NCBI RefSeq assembly: GCF_030704535.1
Contig: NC_081823.1
Location: forward strand, 26,342,001-26,406,000
Length of the DNA: 64,000 nt
From: Vitis vinifera
Taxonomy: Eukaryota > Streptophyta > Magnoliopsida > Vitales > Vitaceae
Direction of reading: 5' to 3'
In this document: positions 48,182 through 61,716 of the stretch, piece after piece
Position numbering within the stretch: the first letter of the stretch is position 1
Layout of the letters: each line of letters begins with the position of its first letter
Made by a program: the position numbers and the translations under genes
Notes under the pieces: generated by a model
What the model was told of the DNA's origin: nothing
The model's input: only the letters and a program-made list of their open reading frames with translations
Database searches by the model: none

Positions 48182-51100
48182 ATGAATTTCAACAATATCA
48201 AAGCTCCCAAGGTGCCAGGCGGTGGTGCAGCTTCTGCTTTGATTAAGCTGGGAGTTGTTGGTGGGCTTGGTTTGTATGGAGCTATTAACAGTCTGTACAA
48301 TGTTGAGGGAGGTCATCGGGCCATTGTGTTTAATCGCATAGTTGGTGTCAAGGACAAGGTTCTCATTTCCCCTTGGTTTCTTGCATATGAGACCTGAAAT
48401 CCATTAAATTATTTTTGTCTCTGCTTATATGGTTTTTTGGGTAATTGCTTTTAGATTTTACTTGCTTTGCTTCTGTTACTTTCGATATTCAACTCTGATG
48501 TGTTTTATTTAATGGGTTTTTCATATTTTCCAGTACTTTAATCTTTCAGCAACCTATTCACTTTTTTCTAGGCTGATTTGTTTTGCATGTATGTTGCATC
48601 TAGAATGTGCATTCTGGATGACTTTGTCACTTACATAATAGGGCAATTTTTCATAGGTATCTGTTCTAAGATGATAAAACTTCTTCAGAAACTGTCATAT
48701 GAATGGATAAATGGTTCTGTTTTGAAATATTTCTATAACATGCAAATCAAGTTTTCTTTTGGATTCAATAGTGATAGTCACCATCATTGGAACTGTTTTG
48801 TTATGATATACCTGTTGTTTCTTCAGCTTCTTCATATGTTCTTCCTTTGAAGAGGAATGTGAAGCTAGCTAGCATACTCTTTCATGAGAGTTCTTTGAAT
48901 TTAGAGATATCAGCCTTGCTGCGTTAAGTTGGTTCAAACTCATGTTCCAGCTTTAGCCATTCTTAAATTTATTGGCAAATCTTGAAGTATTTTTAATGCT
49001 TGAATTGATAAAATGAAGGATTTTTTAAAAAGAGCTGACAAACTGCAATGAGTTTCTTGTCTTAAACTGTGAGTCAACAGATATATTCATTTGAGCTTTC
49101 TGTTGCCGGTAGCTCACTGTGAGTCCTTTTCAGATTACTGTGATTTTATTGTCGGCTAAATTGATGTTTGGACAGTTGACTTATGTGCTTGATGTGGAAA
49201 ATAAAGTTTGTCTTAATGAGTTAAGTTTCCCACAGAGATAAAAAGCTATCAACTGAAATACCAAATTCTATTCAGGCTTTCACATCATCATTGTTCTTAT
49301 GGTTTGGTTTGAATGCACCATGGTGTGTCAGGGACCCAGTGGGTTCAGTACCTGCATTTCACCTCATAGCCCATCTATAAGATAGGATGGACTGACCACT
49401 GTGTTGGTAGGGCGGTAAGAGTCCTTAGACATCCCCTCATTGGTCATGGGTGGGTTGGAGAGTGAGTTCGGTTCATGCAGTTTTTTTTTTTTTTTTTTGG
49501 AGTGGGCTGATTGTTATATAATCTTTAATAATAACAATGACAGTAAAAACAATAATTTTTTGATAGGCAAAGACAAATTTATTAAAAGTGCCTAAAAAAA
49601 GGGAATAAGACCCAAAGTACACAAATGTCCTCCAAGTGAAAACAATAATGAATAGATATGTCTTCCAAGGTTATTTGGAGCTCAATGTTTTCGGACCAAC
49701 ACTTTTTGAATCAATTGGGGCATTGGAGTTGGATGTGACTGTGAGCATCTTACTTTTTTTCTTTTTTCAAATGAATCAAGTTCCCTTTATGTATACGTAC
49801 CACATTTGCTCTATTTGATGATAAATCTTGATAAAAATGTTAGTGTTATTGTGTGTTTGATAAAACCTGCAATTAGGAACCTTAAATCTTGGAGTTTCTT
49901 TTCCTGCATCACTAATTCTGTAATTTATGTTTTTCCTATTTTGTCATTCACTGTAATTCATTAGAACATCATACTTAGATGGGATATGCAGGTTTATCCC
50001 GAGGGAACTCACCTGATGATCCCATGGTTTGATAGGCCAGTCATCTATGATGTCCGTACGCGCCCTCATCTTGTGGAGAGTACTTCAGGGAGCCATGACC
50101 TCCAGATGGTAATTTTGTTTTCTAGTTCTTGTTGTAGAAAATGTTGTGATTATGTTGTTGATCATGTGTTTGGGTGATGAAGTGAGACATAGTTGCAAAT
50201 TTCAGACTCTATTTTTAGCCATTATCATAATTTTTTGTTTCCTGCAACATATGCATCTGGGACATATTCTATTTATTATTTTAACTTTTGGGTGTTTGTA
50301 TGTATTTTCTTAGTTACAAATTCTTGAAAACAACCAAATGCTAGGGAGATCTTGTAGGTGTGATTCAGTGGAATCTTGCTGCTCTTGCCTTTGGAGAGAC
50401 CTTTTTTATTTTATTTTTTTCTCTTTGTGTGTGTATTTTTGTTCTCATCTCATCTCATCTCTGGAGCAGTACACCCCTAGTTCTTAATTACTACCTTGGA
50501 AGTGGACTGCCTTGCTAAGAGGGGAGTTACTTATTTGGGATTGTCATCCATTTTAAGTCTTGTGCTGTGTTAGATGATGTATTATTATCCACTTCTGATT
50601 ATCTCTCTCTTTGTTATTTCTTTTCTGATGACTTTCTTTTAATGAGATATCAAGGTATAGTCATTATTAGTTTGAATTGTGTTCCTTTCTGAACGTGGAT
50701 CTTGATTTTACTGCACAGGTAAAGATTGGTCTTCGAGTTCTTACCCGTCCTCTGCCAGACCAGTTACCTACAATTTATCGAACCCTTGGTGAGAACTACA
50801 ATGAAAGAGTCCTGCCTTCAATAATTCATGAAACTCTGAAAGCTGTGGTTGCACAGTATAATGCTAGCCAGCTTATTACTCAGAGAGAGGTAGGTCTGAA
50901 CTGTCTTTCTTTTAAACAGTTTTAATTGCAAATTTGAAGTATGAGTATCAGATAAATAGTGATAGCTGTTTAAGATTAGGATTTTGTTTTGCGAATTTTG
51001 GTTAGTATGCTAATTCTTCCTCAAGTTCCCAGTTCTTTCCATTGAGTGAGTAGTGCTTTATTATCAGAAATTTTCTGTGGACCTTTTCTGTCCTTCCCCA

Positions 51101-51966
51101 GTGATCAAGTTAATGAATTCTATCATCAATCACATGAGCACTTCCCATCCCGAGTCGGGTTCTTGCTTCCTATATTTTAGCATGGTATAATAATTGTGGA
51201 AGGATAGGTTGTTAGGATTACGATAAAATTTTAAATATATCAAGTTCTGAGCAATCCATATGTTCTTTATAGACTGTTAGTAGGGAAATACGTAAGTTAT
51301 TGACAGAAAGGGCAGCCAATTTCAACATTGCTCTGGATGATGTGTCCATTACAAGCCTTACTTTTGGGAGGGAATTCACTGCTGCTATTGAAGCTAAACA
51401 AGTGGCTGCACAAGAGGCTGAAAGGGCCAAATTTGTTGTGGAAAAAGCTGAGCAAGACAAGAGGAGTGCTATTATCAGAGCACAGGTGAGAAATAAAAAA
51501 CGGTCCATCCATGCCCTAGGAAATGCAGATCTTTGTTTCCATTTAAGCTGCTGCAGTGTTGTTCTGAACTAGGATTTTCTACCATTATGGGAATGTTTCC
51601 AGTTCTGATAGTTTTCCCAGTAAGGTTTGACCTTCTGGGCAACTAATTTCAAATACTAGTTTGATTTGGACCCCTGATTGAGGGTGGTTCACCTTCCTCT
51701 TAGTTACACTCAAATATTGTGCCCCTTCTTTTCAGTTTCATAAATTTTAAGTAAGCAAATCTGTCTCTGGTGAACAGGGTGAGGCTAAGAGTGCCCAGCT
51801 GATAGGTCAAGCTATTGCCAACAATCCAGCATTCATCACGCTCAGAAAAATTGAAGCTTCCCGAGAAATTGCACATACAATTTCAAACTCTGCCAACAAG
51901 GTTTTCTTGAATTCCAATGATTTGTTGCTGAACCTTCAGGAAATGAATTTGCAGAGTGCCAGCTGA
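48182..51966 (+). CDS. Prohibitin, mitochondrial (PHB2-type; AtPHB1/2/6 group), 288 aa
   Basis: Complete gene, five coding exons: 48182-48358, 49992-50108, 50719-50889, 51273-51485 and 51778-51966 (TGA). They total 867 nt, all phase 0, with GT..AG borders. The start [15 protein letters not shown] is typical of plant type-II prohibitins, followed by a hydrophobic anchor ([17 protein letters not shown], about residues 19-36). The SPFH/PHB domain follows: [43 protein letters not shown] and LITQREVVS-type exon joint. The C-terminal coiled coil is rich in Ala/Glu/Lys ([21 protein letters not shown]). Prohibitins form large ring complexes in the mitochondrial inner membrane that scaffold proteases and cristae. 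Intron 1 contains an 82-bp LINE insertion. Nothing abnormal in the frame. Confidence 0.95.
49557..49638 (-). mobile_element. 82-bp 5'-truncated LINE insertion in prohibitin intron 1
   Basis: TTTT-GATAGGC at the left (complement of a LINE end GCCTATC plus poly(A)), flanked by exact AAAACAATAAT copies at 49546-49556 and 49639-49649. Too short to encode anything. It lies in the intron, well away from splice sites. Confidence 0.75.
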
Positions 51967-54903
51967 CAGGTTAACATTTAGGTTTACCCCCTGTGGTTTT
52001 GTTTCTCACATTGTTCTATTGTGGGAATATATCATCAAGATTTGAGTAGCAGACAAAGTAATGCTTTTCTCTGTTTCTTTGGACCAATATGAAATCAGTG
52101 AATTTCTGTATCCTGTCCAAACTGTAGATGGGGAGGCAAACCCCCACCAGATCCTATGGAAAAATTTTAGTTGGGATGCACAATCCATTGGATATAATTT
52201 CCACAAGTTTTGAAAGTTATATCACTTGAATAATTTCCAGTTTATTCAAAGCAGTTTGTTTATATTGGTATGTTTCTTTGCTCGGGTAAATGCAGCAGTT
52301 TGTAATATTTGAAAGCAGGGTGGTTGGTGGACAATCCATTGCTGTGTGCAGCTTTGTTTTAGACAATTGCATTGCTTTCACTCTTTATGAGAAGAAACTT
52401 GAGGTAAGGCCTTTTTCTTTTCCCTTTGATGATGATCACTTGCCTGCTTGAATCTTTCAGGTCACAGGTGGTTTAATATGGTGCATCAAATGCCTGATTT
52501 TTAAAACAGGTTGGAGCGGTATGATTTTTTAGGTGTTTTGGGGTATGATTTTATGTCTTTTGGGTCTTCGGCTAAGATCCGAAAAGCAGGGCATTGGGTG
52601 ACTAACTCGGAACTTCATTTAGAATGTGTTTAATAGTGATTTTTAAAAGTGTTTTTAGTGTTTCAAAACGATCAGGAGGGCAATTTAAATACTAGTTTCT
52701 TCACAATGTTGGCTGGTTAGACCATGCCAAAATTATGGCTATTCACTTGTTATTTTGGAACTACCAAGGAAAAAAAGAAAAGAGAAACACCAATGCATAA
52801 TAAAAAATAAAGATGATTGTATCATTCAATAAAATGGAATTGAAGAAGATAGAAGGCCAATAGAATAAAGGAAGCCTATGTTTATTTGATAGATAGGATA
52901 GGATAGGATATGATAGTGGAATTTTTATGTCATGATATTTCATTTCTAATAGAAATGATATCAGTGAACGTTTAAATTGGTGTAAAACATAGTGCACTCT
53001 AATGTTTGATGTTTATTTAAAATTAAATAATATAACATCTCAATATTTATTATGAACAAAACTGTGAAATCTCTTTCATATTTAATATTATTTTGAAATT
53101 ATTCTAAGTAATTTTTTGTTTTACAAAATGAGTAATATAAAAAAAATTTTAAAAATGAAGAAAATGGATTGGAAGAATAAATTTACGGAGGATTTATATT
53201 CTCTGCAGGTACCCATTTACATACCCAAAAGTAGGTGTTGAAAATGCTTTTGAATGGGTATTGAGCCTCGTCAAATCCAAGCCACTCTTTATTCAATCCC
53301 TGCAATTATGCTTTTACCACCCTTTTTCTTCAAACCACTGGCTTGTCTGGGTCAAATCTGATACATCAATCGTCTACTCAGATACACTTTTACGAGACCA
53401 CAATCATTACATGAGACGAACTTTGGTCTGGCAAGCTCTTGATATTAGATGAACGGTCAAGGAGGTCTTGAATCTTGATAGATATTATTGGGTTGACATG
53501 CAAGGAGAGTGAAGAAATCAATTTGACAAGGATATTATGGGATATGGTTGATATATGGAATATGTTAACATATTTTTTATTGACAAGGATATCCTCCTTC
53601 ATTGTTAGATATAATTTTATTTAAAAAGTAAATAAAATTGAAGATGGTTTACACAAATATATTTTTATTTAATTAATATATATCATATTTGACTAGAGGA
53701 ACTTGGTAAACAATTAAATAGCTAAAAAAAGGGCTGGAATTTAGAAATGTAAATGCTAAAAGGGTGAAAACATAAATAAGGAAAGGTGTAGACTGGAAGT
53801 GGTAATTCAATTAGGGGTACTTTTATAAATAAGAAAGTTCATGAGGGGAGGAACACATGGCACCTGGACGAGGGGCGTGGGGCGTGGGGCGTGGGTTGAC
53901 AGTTGGTGTTGGCTAAATCATTAAGGATGGATATGAAAGAAGAAAAGACGTTGCTAAAATCCTTCAAAAACTGAAGTAGGTAAATAATTGCTCAATAATT
54001 TCAAATATACCTTGGTTGAGACTTAAGTTTAAGCTTTTACTATATATGGAATTGTAATTTTTCTATATCAATATATTGTCATTTACGTGTATTTTAATTT
54101 TATTTGTTGTCTTATTACTCTTTTGACATAAATATGTTCTTAAATAATTATAAAATAAGAACCTTCTAAAAAAATTCAAATTTTATACACTTATTGATAA
54201 AAGATAATACTTAAAATAGTTAAAGAAAATACATATATCATTAAAAAGTAATTTGAATAGTCAAAGATAATATCCTTATCAGAAAAGTATATTAAATGTT
54301 AATTATTTTTAAATAACTATTTAAAATTTGAGTTATTATTTTATGAATTTTTTTTATATGAATATATAAAAACACATTTTTCTCGATCTTATAATCTCTT
54401 TTTTCAAGATCATTTTAAATGTTAATCCATGAATTATAAGTTTTTAAAAATATTTTTGGAATAGAAAACGCTTTCAAATGTTAGAAGTGATTTTTAATCA
54501 CCCTAAATCATGAAGTGACTTTTAATCACTCGAAACACTTATACAGGATGATAGAATGAATAATAAGACATGAGCACGATACAAAGGAAACAAGGACAAA
54601 GCCTCTCCTCCTCACAAAAAAACAATTGAAAAAGAATGAAAAGAAAGAGAGAGAGAGAGAAAGCGAACACCCACCAAGCCCCATTTGGCCATTCAAATAC
54701 TAAAGAATTAATAAAGATGAGGCATTGAGTTTTATTAATATAGAGATGCATATGCACACATGACACACTATCATATCGACATTTTGGTGATGAATTTACC
54801 AAAAAGATGAGGTTAGCATTGAGAAATCTGAGTGGGTGTCTCTTATTGAAGGTTGAATGACAACATGTTGTCTACATTGCACTTTATCCAAATTTTGGGT
54901 TTT
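51967..54903. other. Prohibitin 3' UTR followed by repeat-rich intergenic DNA
   Basis: The first 300-400 bp are probably the 3' UTR. Beyond: an AGGAT microsatellite (about 52892-52911), an AT-rich block shared with 13100 and 15400 (about 53110-53180), a GGGGCGT triplet minisatellite (53872-53894) and AT-rich DNA. No gene recognised. Confidence 0.5.
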
Positions 54904-55628
54904 TTTGGTCACTTGTCTGACCTTCCTTCTCAATCATTTCAAAACACGACCATCCTCATCCCCACCCTCTTTTTTACCATTACCTTCTTCATTGGGATGG
55001 TTGTATACAAAATTTGACTCTCATTTTATTGGGTTAGGAAAAATTCAACCAATTAGTGGTTTTATGTTTATATTTTCTATCAAGTTTATTCTCATTACTT
55101 TAAATCTCACCCAAATATTTATATTTGATTTTTACGTATTGTCTTTGTGTTATTTATATACTCCTCTTAATTTTATAAACTTATTTTAAAACTGTGAAAG
55201 TTTCTTTAAATGTAAAACGGACAATATCCGACCGTAATATGAGCTTTCATTTGTTCTCTTAATCTTATAGATGGATACAACTTAATCTCATTGTTTATTC
55301 TATCATTCATTAATTTTTAACGATTTGAATGTAAAAATTTGATATTTATAAAATCGAGATTGAAATTATGTTGAAGTATTAATTTTTGAAAAATTTTAAA
55401 ATTTATTTTAAACTACTAATTTAATAAATAAAAAATTGAATAACTAAATAATGGTAAAGATATTTGTTTCTAAACTCCCAAAAAGTAGCATTTTTACTAA
55501 TAGTAATATGATGAGACTCGACGTATTGGTTTTGCACTTTTGTGGCCATGGTGGGAGATTCTCTCATTTCTAGCCACCCATATGAATTTGCAGCAACCAG
55601 CAGTGCCCATTCTTTTCCTTCTCCTTCC

Positions 55629-55637
55629 CTATATAAA
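55629..55637 (+). promoter_or_regulatory. TATA box of ZIP copy 1
   Basis: CTATATAAA about 40 bp upstream of the ATG, implying a very short 5' UTR. In copy 2 the same position reads CCCTATAAA. Confidence 0.65.
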
Positions 55638-55677
55638 GAGCTTGTGACCTTTCTCAAAGGACCCATCACTACCCTCA

Positions 55678-57017
55678 ATGGCCACTGCCCCCACTCTCTG
55701 TATCACCGCCACTAACCTTCTCATTCTCCTCATTTTCTTCCTCCCTAGCTTAGTCTTGTCTGACTGCTCATGTGATGAAGCTGAGCACTCTGATCACCCC
55801 ATTAATGGAGGTGAATCACTCAAGTATAAGCTTGCTGCAATTGCCTCCATCCTTGTTGCAGGTGCAGCTGGGGTTAGCATCCCTCTGCTGGGGAAGAAAG
55901 TCCCAGCTCTAAATCCCGAAAACCACATCTTCTTCATGATCAAGGCCTTTGCTGCAGGCGTGATTCTAGCCACTGGTTTCATTCACATACTTCCCGAGGC
56001 GTTTGAGAGGCTCACTTCGCCTTGCCTCGGGGAGAATCCCTGGGGGAAGTTCCCGTTCACCGGGCTTGTTGCCATGATGTCCGCTATAGGGACACTCATG
56101 GTGGACACTTTCGCGACGGGGTATTATAAGAGGCAGCACTTCAGCAAGCCTAAACAAGTGACTGCCGATGAGGAGAGGGGTCAGGAGCATGCAGGGCATG
56201 TGCATGTCCACACACATGCCACACATGGCCATGCCCATGGCTCGGCCAGCCCCTCCGATGAGGAAAGCCTCTCCGACCTCATCAGACGCAGAATCGTCTC
56301 GCAAGTGAGATTTGAACCCATCATTAATTCAATACTCAATTTGTTTTTTCTTCGGCTAATTTGATAAATGTTGGTTAGGTTTTGGAACTGGGAATTGTGG
56401 TTCATTCGGTGATAATTGGAGTCTCCTTAGGCGCCTCTCAAAGGCCAGAAACCATCAAGCCTCTCCTAGCAGCCCTGTCTTTCCATCAGTTTTTCGAGGG
56501 GCTGGGGCTTGGGGGCTGCATATCTCAGGTACCATTCTTACATTCTTAGCATTTCTTTATAATTAATCCAGATTTCTGCAGAAAATGGCCCAAGAATGTT
56601 GACACAATGACAACATCAATCATTCTTTATGAGTCCCCACCAATAAATTAGTCCTCAAAAGCCCGAATGAATATTTTTTTCACTTTTAAAAAAAGTATGC
56701 TGTTTGAGCAGGCCAAATTCAGGTTCTCAACTATGGCCATGATGGTTCTTTTCTTCTCCGTCACAACCCCAGTGGGAATAGTGCTAGGCATTGGAATATC
56801 AAGAATTTACCACGAAAATGGCCCAACTGCACTCATAGTTGAAGGGGTATTTGACGCGGCATCGGCTGGGATCTTGATATACATGGCGCTGGTGGATCTT
56901 CTAGCGGCGGACTTCATGAACCCGAGGCTGCAGAGCAGCCTGAGGCTCCAGTTAGGGGCAAATATCTCCCTTCTTTTAGGGACTGGCTGCATGTCTTTCT
57001 TGGCCAAATGGGCTTGA
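55678..57017 (+). CDS. ZIP-family zinc/iron transporter, copy 1, 360 aa
   Basis: Three exons: 55678-56304, 56379-56528 and 56712-57017 (TGA), all phase 0. An N-terminal signal-like stretch (residues 8-28) precedes a Cys-rich [12 protein letters not shown]. The transmembrane helices follow: about 50-70 ([21 protein letters not shown]), 85-106 ([21 protein letters not shown]) and 123-146. The variable cytosolic loop has a histidine-rich metal site [18 protein letters not shown] (about 173-190). The ZIP signature [10 protein letters not shown] in helix 4 and [12 protein letters not shown] in helix 5 carry the conserved metal-binding His/Glu; three more helices complete the protein. Members of this plant group (IRT1/ZIP1-like) import Zn2+ or Fe2+ across the plasma or vacuolar membrane. 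No zinc-deficiency element (RTGTCGACAY) seen in the 700 bp upstream. Confidence 0.93.
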
Positions 57018-57824
57018 TGAGTTTTGATCAATTTTGATGTACGTCTAAATGTAAATCTACGTCTTTTCTTTCTTGTGTCTGTTTTTGGCTTTATATATAG
57101 CAGGACGCATACAAAAATATGCAAGTGATGGTTCCTAAGCAAACAAATGGAGCCAAAAGTGAAGTTTTCCCTTGATTTTTCCTCCCTTTTCTGTCAACAT
57201 AAAGCAATGGAATCGCATGATGAAAAGGCTTTTTTCATGATTTTGTATGTGAATAAAGATACATACATAACCATAAGAAATGATTTGGATGCCCCTAGAA
57301 AGTTGTATTCCACGTTGGTTTTTGGCCCCTTAACATGCTCAAAAATGCCTCTCACCACCACCACCACCTTCCACATTCCATGGGCTTTTAGGGTTTTTTT
57401 TTCCTTGGTGAGAAACAACTACACGGACAATAATATAAACCTCAATTCTCACTTCCATCATCTCTAGTGGAGAACTTTGGAATCAACATAGTAGGGTTAC
57501 TATACCTAGAGAACCTACCAAGGCATCTTTTTTAGTTCTCTTCCTTTCCGGCAAAAAACCATGCATAATCAACTGGAAAAAGCTCTCAAAATTTGTTGAT
57601 GTGCCTTTGTTTGATTAGAATATGGAATAATATGCATAGTGTTGGTGAAAAATTATATGTTCAATCTCTTAAATTTGAACTCACTATTAGAGGTCATCGT
57701 CGATCGATTGTTAAGATATGGACTCACATATCTAACAATAGTTCATGACTAAATTATTCACTCTTATAGTATTTGTTTTTTGTTCGTTCTAAGTATGGAC
57801 CACCTCATGTGTAGAGCCCAATTC

Positions 57825-57861
57825 CATATGTGTCTCAGATGATGGGGCTGAGACACATATG
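57825..57861. repeat. Perfect 14-bp inverted repeat (hairpin)
   Basis: CATATGTGTCTCAG, a 9-base loop, then CTGAGACACATATG. Lies about 800 bp downstream of ZIP copy 1, near the LTR-like sequence; no T run or coding context explains it. Confidence 0.8.
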
Positions 57862-58379
57862 ACCTAATCTTTTAAATGGAATAGTCCCTAAGGCAGGAGG
57901 GTATAAATATTAAGGAAAATGTCTGTTCTCAGGTATCACATCTTTTGAAACAAGAACAGAACCCATTCTCTCTCCTCCCATTGTTAGAGAGAATATAGAG
58001 AAAGGTGGTGCCCTCTACAACCTTAGAAGATCCATACCTCTTCAACAAAGCGTATGATGGATTCAGGTTGGTTCCCTTTTCTGGTGATCAAGGCATGTTT
58101 TCAATGTTTGATATAAACAATATTCAGTTTCCATTGTTTGGGTGAAAAATGGAGTTTAAATAAAGATATGATCACCCTCGAAGTACTCAAAGTAATATTC
58201 CTAATTACATGACATAAACTAGATCCAATTTGAATTTGAAGTCATCCAAAATTTGAATTAGTTGTATTTCTTTGATCTCTCCGGTGATAAACATCAATTT
58301 CTTTGATCTCTACATTTTATCAATATGTTCATGCATGCAACTAAGGTTTAGTAAAACCCTAGTCAACTAGATATAGTTT

Positions 58380-58640
58380 CCAAAGGAAAGTGTTGTAGTA
58401 TGTGGCTCATATTGAGTGAAAGACATATATGGAGAAGAAAGGGCAAATGCTGAAGTGAAATAGAGTGGAACGAGGGGAGTGTAGTGAGGGTTAATATAAA
58501 TACCATTTTCTTGTAACCCTAATTTTTGGTGTAATGAAAGTCTTCAATCCTGCTCTGTGGACAAAGACATTTTGTCGAACCACATTAAATCGATGTGTTT
58601 TTTTCTTTTATTTTTCTCCATTTTCTTTATTAGAAATTCC
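58380..58640 (+). mobile_element. Copia-type LTR-like fragment (R-U5 region)
   Basis: Order of motifs as in Ty1/copia LTRs: TATA-like TTAATATAAATACC (about 58493), CTTGTAACCCTAA, AATGAAAGTCTTC, then CTGCTCTGTGGACAAAG and GTCGAACCACATTAAATC. No internal coding region or second LTR found, so a solo LTR or fragment; the upstream border may reach 57640. Confidence 0.5.
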
Positions 58641-59644
58641 TGCAGGAATAACAACAGAAAGGTACAACCATAACATCGGAAACATGGAATTCCAAAGAAA
58701 AAGGGACAAGCATAACAATTGTAAAAATAAACCAATTTGACAAGGTGTTGATTGAAGATACCAAGTCAAGATTTGGAGTCTCTTTCAAAACTACTTTTGA
58801 AAGTAGTTTTTTCATGAATCTCTTTTGAAAGTAAGCTATTTTGTAAAATAATTTGAGGTATTTTCAATTATTTTTTTTTAGTAATAATTGAAAATATAAA
58901 TGATATTTTGAAAACCTTTATATTATACATATAATATTTTTATAGAGAATAAATGAAGAAAAGTGTTTTTTATATTGGATGAATTTTGAAACAGCATCTC
59001 ATTCAAATGGATTCTAGAATTTGTTCTCAAATCTTTTTTTCAAAATATAAAAATAAAAAAATATTATTTTTGGAAACATTGAATAATCCATAATTTTCTA
59101 TCCTCCCAAGTTGATTATGCTGCCAAAAGTAAAGGGCTAGACAGGGAGAATGAAACATTTTCTTCAACTTATATATCATGTAAAGTAAGAAGATTCTTTT
59201 TAAGAAGGAAACAAGAAGCATCCTTGCAATTGGTATGGAAGTTTTTGTGAAAGAACATGCCTTAACTTCTAACATTTAGGCTTTCTATTGTTTGGTTCTA
59301 TAGATAAAAATAAAATAAAATTATAAAAGAATGCATTTTTTCTTAAACTTTCATCCTTTTCTATCTAAGGAAAATGGGAAGGAAATTTTTTTAATGGCTT
59401 CTTTTCCTTATACTATGTTTGGTTACTAAGAAAAGGAAAAAAAAACACAATTAAAGAAAATGATTTTGCTCTTATGTTTGGTTGCCATGAAAAAAAAGAT
59501 AAAAAAAAATATTAAAGAAAACATGAGGGGAAAATGCGAAAAGATTTTTTCAATTAAGGTGAGGAAAGCTTGAGGAAGAGTATCTCTTAATAATTTAATT
59601 TATTTTATTTTTTTCTCAATTTTTCAATAAACAACTCAACAAAA

Positions 59645-59669
59645 TATATATATATATATATATATATAT
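59645..59669. repeat. (TA)n microsatellite
   Basis: About twelve uninterrupted TA units in AT-rich DNA. Confidence 0.9.
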
Positions 59670-59999
59670 TAATTTACTATAACTTTTTCTTTCCCTATAT
59701 TCCTCCTTTGCATTTTCTTTCCCTCAAACCTTCTTATAATCAAATATATTCCTAGTATTCTTTTCTAATGTTTTTCCATGTGATTCAAATATGAGAAAAT
59801 CATTTTTTTAAAAATAATTTTTATAAATTATTAGAAAATCTTAGAAAAAAAATGAAAAAAAAATAAAAAAATAAAAAATAGATTTTAAAAATTAATAAAT
59901 TAGTTTATATATTTCTTCGGACATATTTCTCTTATTTTTCATCTTCTACGTGGAGACCGAATAATTTGAAAATATATAAATATTTAATTAAAAGTACAT

Positions 60000-61010
60000 G
60001 TTGAAGACCCCAGTAAACCTTGGGCTGGGCCCACATGTCGGGCCAAGTTGGCTAACCCAACATGTATGTGGTCCAGCATGAATGGGCGACCAGGCCTTGA
60101 ATCAGTTTTGAACCCGACCCAAATCAATTTTTGGGCCCAACCCAACAGGTGACCCAAATCAATAGGCCGGCTTGGAGTACTAGAGCCTCCGAGTTGACCC
60201 AAAGGCTTGATTAGGTTTGCATGGGCATGAACCATAAAATATTCTCCATTTTGTTTTCCTTAAATTTATATACCTTCTTCTAAATCATATATCAGTGTTT
60301 TGATCTGATCGGTCACATTTCTGGTCCAGTTCACACTTTTACAGAGAAAGGGGAACCACTACCACATGGCCATTTGTACGGTTCACGAAATTTTTTTCAT
60401 TAATTTAATCTCTTGAATAAACCTAAATATTTAAGTGTATTTTATTTTTATAATGTTATATATGAGAAGAATATAAATTAAATAATATAATAATTTTTAA
60501 AATTTTGTAAAACAATTAGATATATAATTTTTGACATATAATTATAATTAAATATTATATTTTTCCTTTCCTCTTATGTTTTATTAAAAAAATTAAAAAT
60601 ATTGATACATTTATATTTAAATTTATCATCATTGAATTAGATAATATCAAATGTAAAAAATGAGATATTATGAAAAATTTAACTATACATGTCTTAATTT
60701 CTTATAATTACTTTTAATTTTATATAATATAAAAATTCCATATTTATAACGTGTTCGACTATAATCAAGATTAATGAATCATGAATTGATAACTTTTTTT
60801 GTTTAACGACTGGTCTGATTTTGAAAACATTATAGTAAATGTTATCTCACTTCATTTTATTTGACAAAAGAGGTATTTATCTTTATAACATCACTAAGAC
60901 CAATGAATTGTGAATTAATATTTTTTTTTATTCAATGACCAATCCGATTTTAAAAACATGTAGTATATACTTTTTCGGTTCATTTTATCCAACAAAAAAA
61001 CATTTATATT
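60000..61010. other. Intergenic repeat-like DNA downstream of ZIP copy 1
   Basis: 60000-60235 is a GC-richer transposon-like patch (GGGCTGGGCCCACATGTCGG). Two related blocks of about 130 bp, 60770-60895 and 60900-61010, share ATGAATYRTGAATTRATA, then a CGA-CTGGTCTGATTTTGAAAAC-like core, and TTCATTTTATTTGACAAA. No gene seen. Confidence 0.45.
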
Positions 61011-61504
61011 TTAAACTTTTTTTAATCCCTCTTTATTGTATAATATATGTTTAGTTAAACAAAATCTTTATTTTTATTGTTTTTATTATTATTATTTTAT
61101 TATAGTTGAGCTTAAAGTTTGAATAGTCTAAAATTTAACAAAAGGATAACCTAAAAAGATAGTTACGAAAACTATATACAAATATATACTAAATATATTT
61201 TAGCATAGAAATCAAAAGAGAAGTTATAAACTAATGTGAAGGTATAATATAAGTGAATTAAGTCCATCTAACTCCAAATATAATAAGACTAAAAGTGATC
61301 TAAGAAGATAATAAACCATAGGGAAACTATGAAGTCATCAACCAAGAGAAGTAGAGTCCTTATCACTTATTTTTTAAGTTGTCTAACACAAGAGAGATCA
61401 TGTCCAAGTCTGCATACTTGTCATAGGTTAAAGGCAATGTAACATTATGTTATAGGGCGAAGCAATGAGGTAACCGTGGGGAGTAGGATAGACCCTTCAA
61501 CATT

Positions 61505-61716
61505 AGGTTATGTTTGGTTCCCAGAAAATTTGAGGGAAAATGTAAGGAAAAGAAAATACAAAAGAAAAGTAGAAGGAAAATAAAAAAATAGATTAAAAGT
61601 CAATAAATTATTTTTTTTTGTTACTTCAAACTCATTTTATTTATTTTAACTCATCAATATAAAAATTAAATGATTTAAAAATATATAAGTTTTTAATTAA
61701 TTTTATTTTCTTTTAT
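61505..61716. mobile_element. Left half of a hAT-type MITE at the duplication junction
   Basis: Begins GTTATGTTTGGTTCCCAGAAA and shares interior blocks with 33117-33413 and 36229-36462, but has no right inverted end; the duplicated ZIP unit starts directly after it. Confidence 0.6.

Noticed and set aside
55966-56304. 112-codon frame antisense to the first ZIP exon, repeated at 62799-63137
   Set aside because: Shadow of the GC-rich ZIP exon; present in both copies only because the exon is duplicated.
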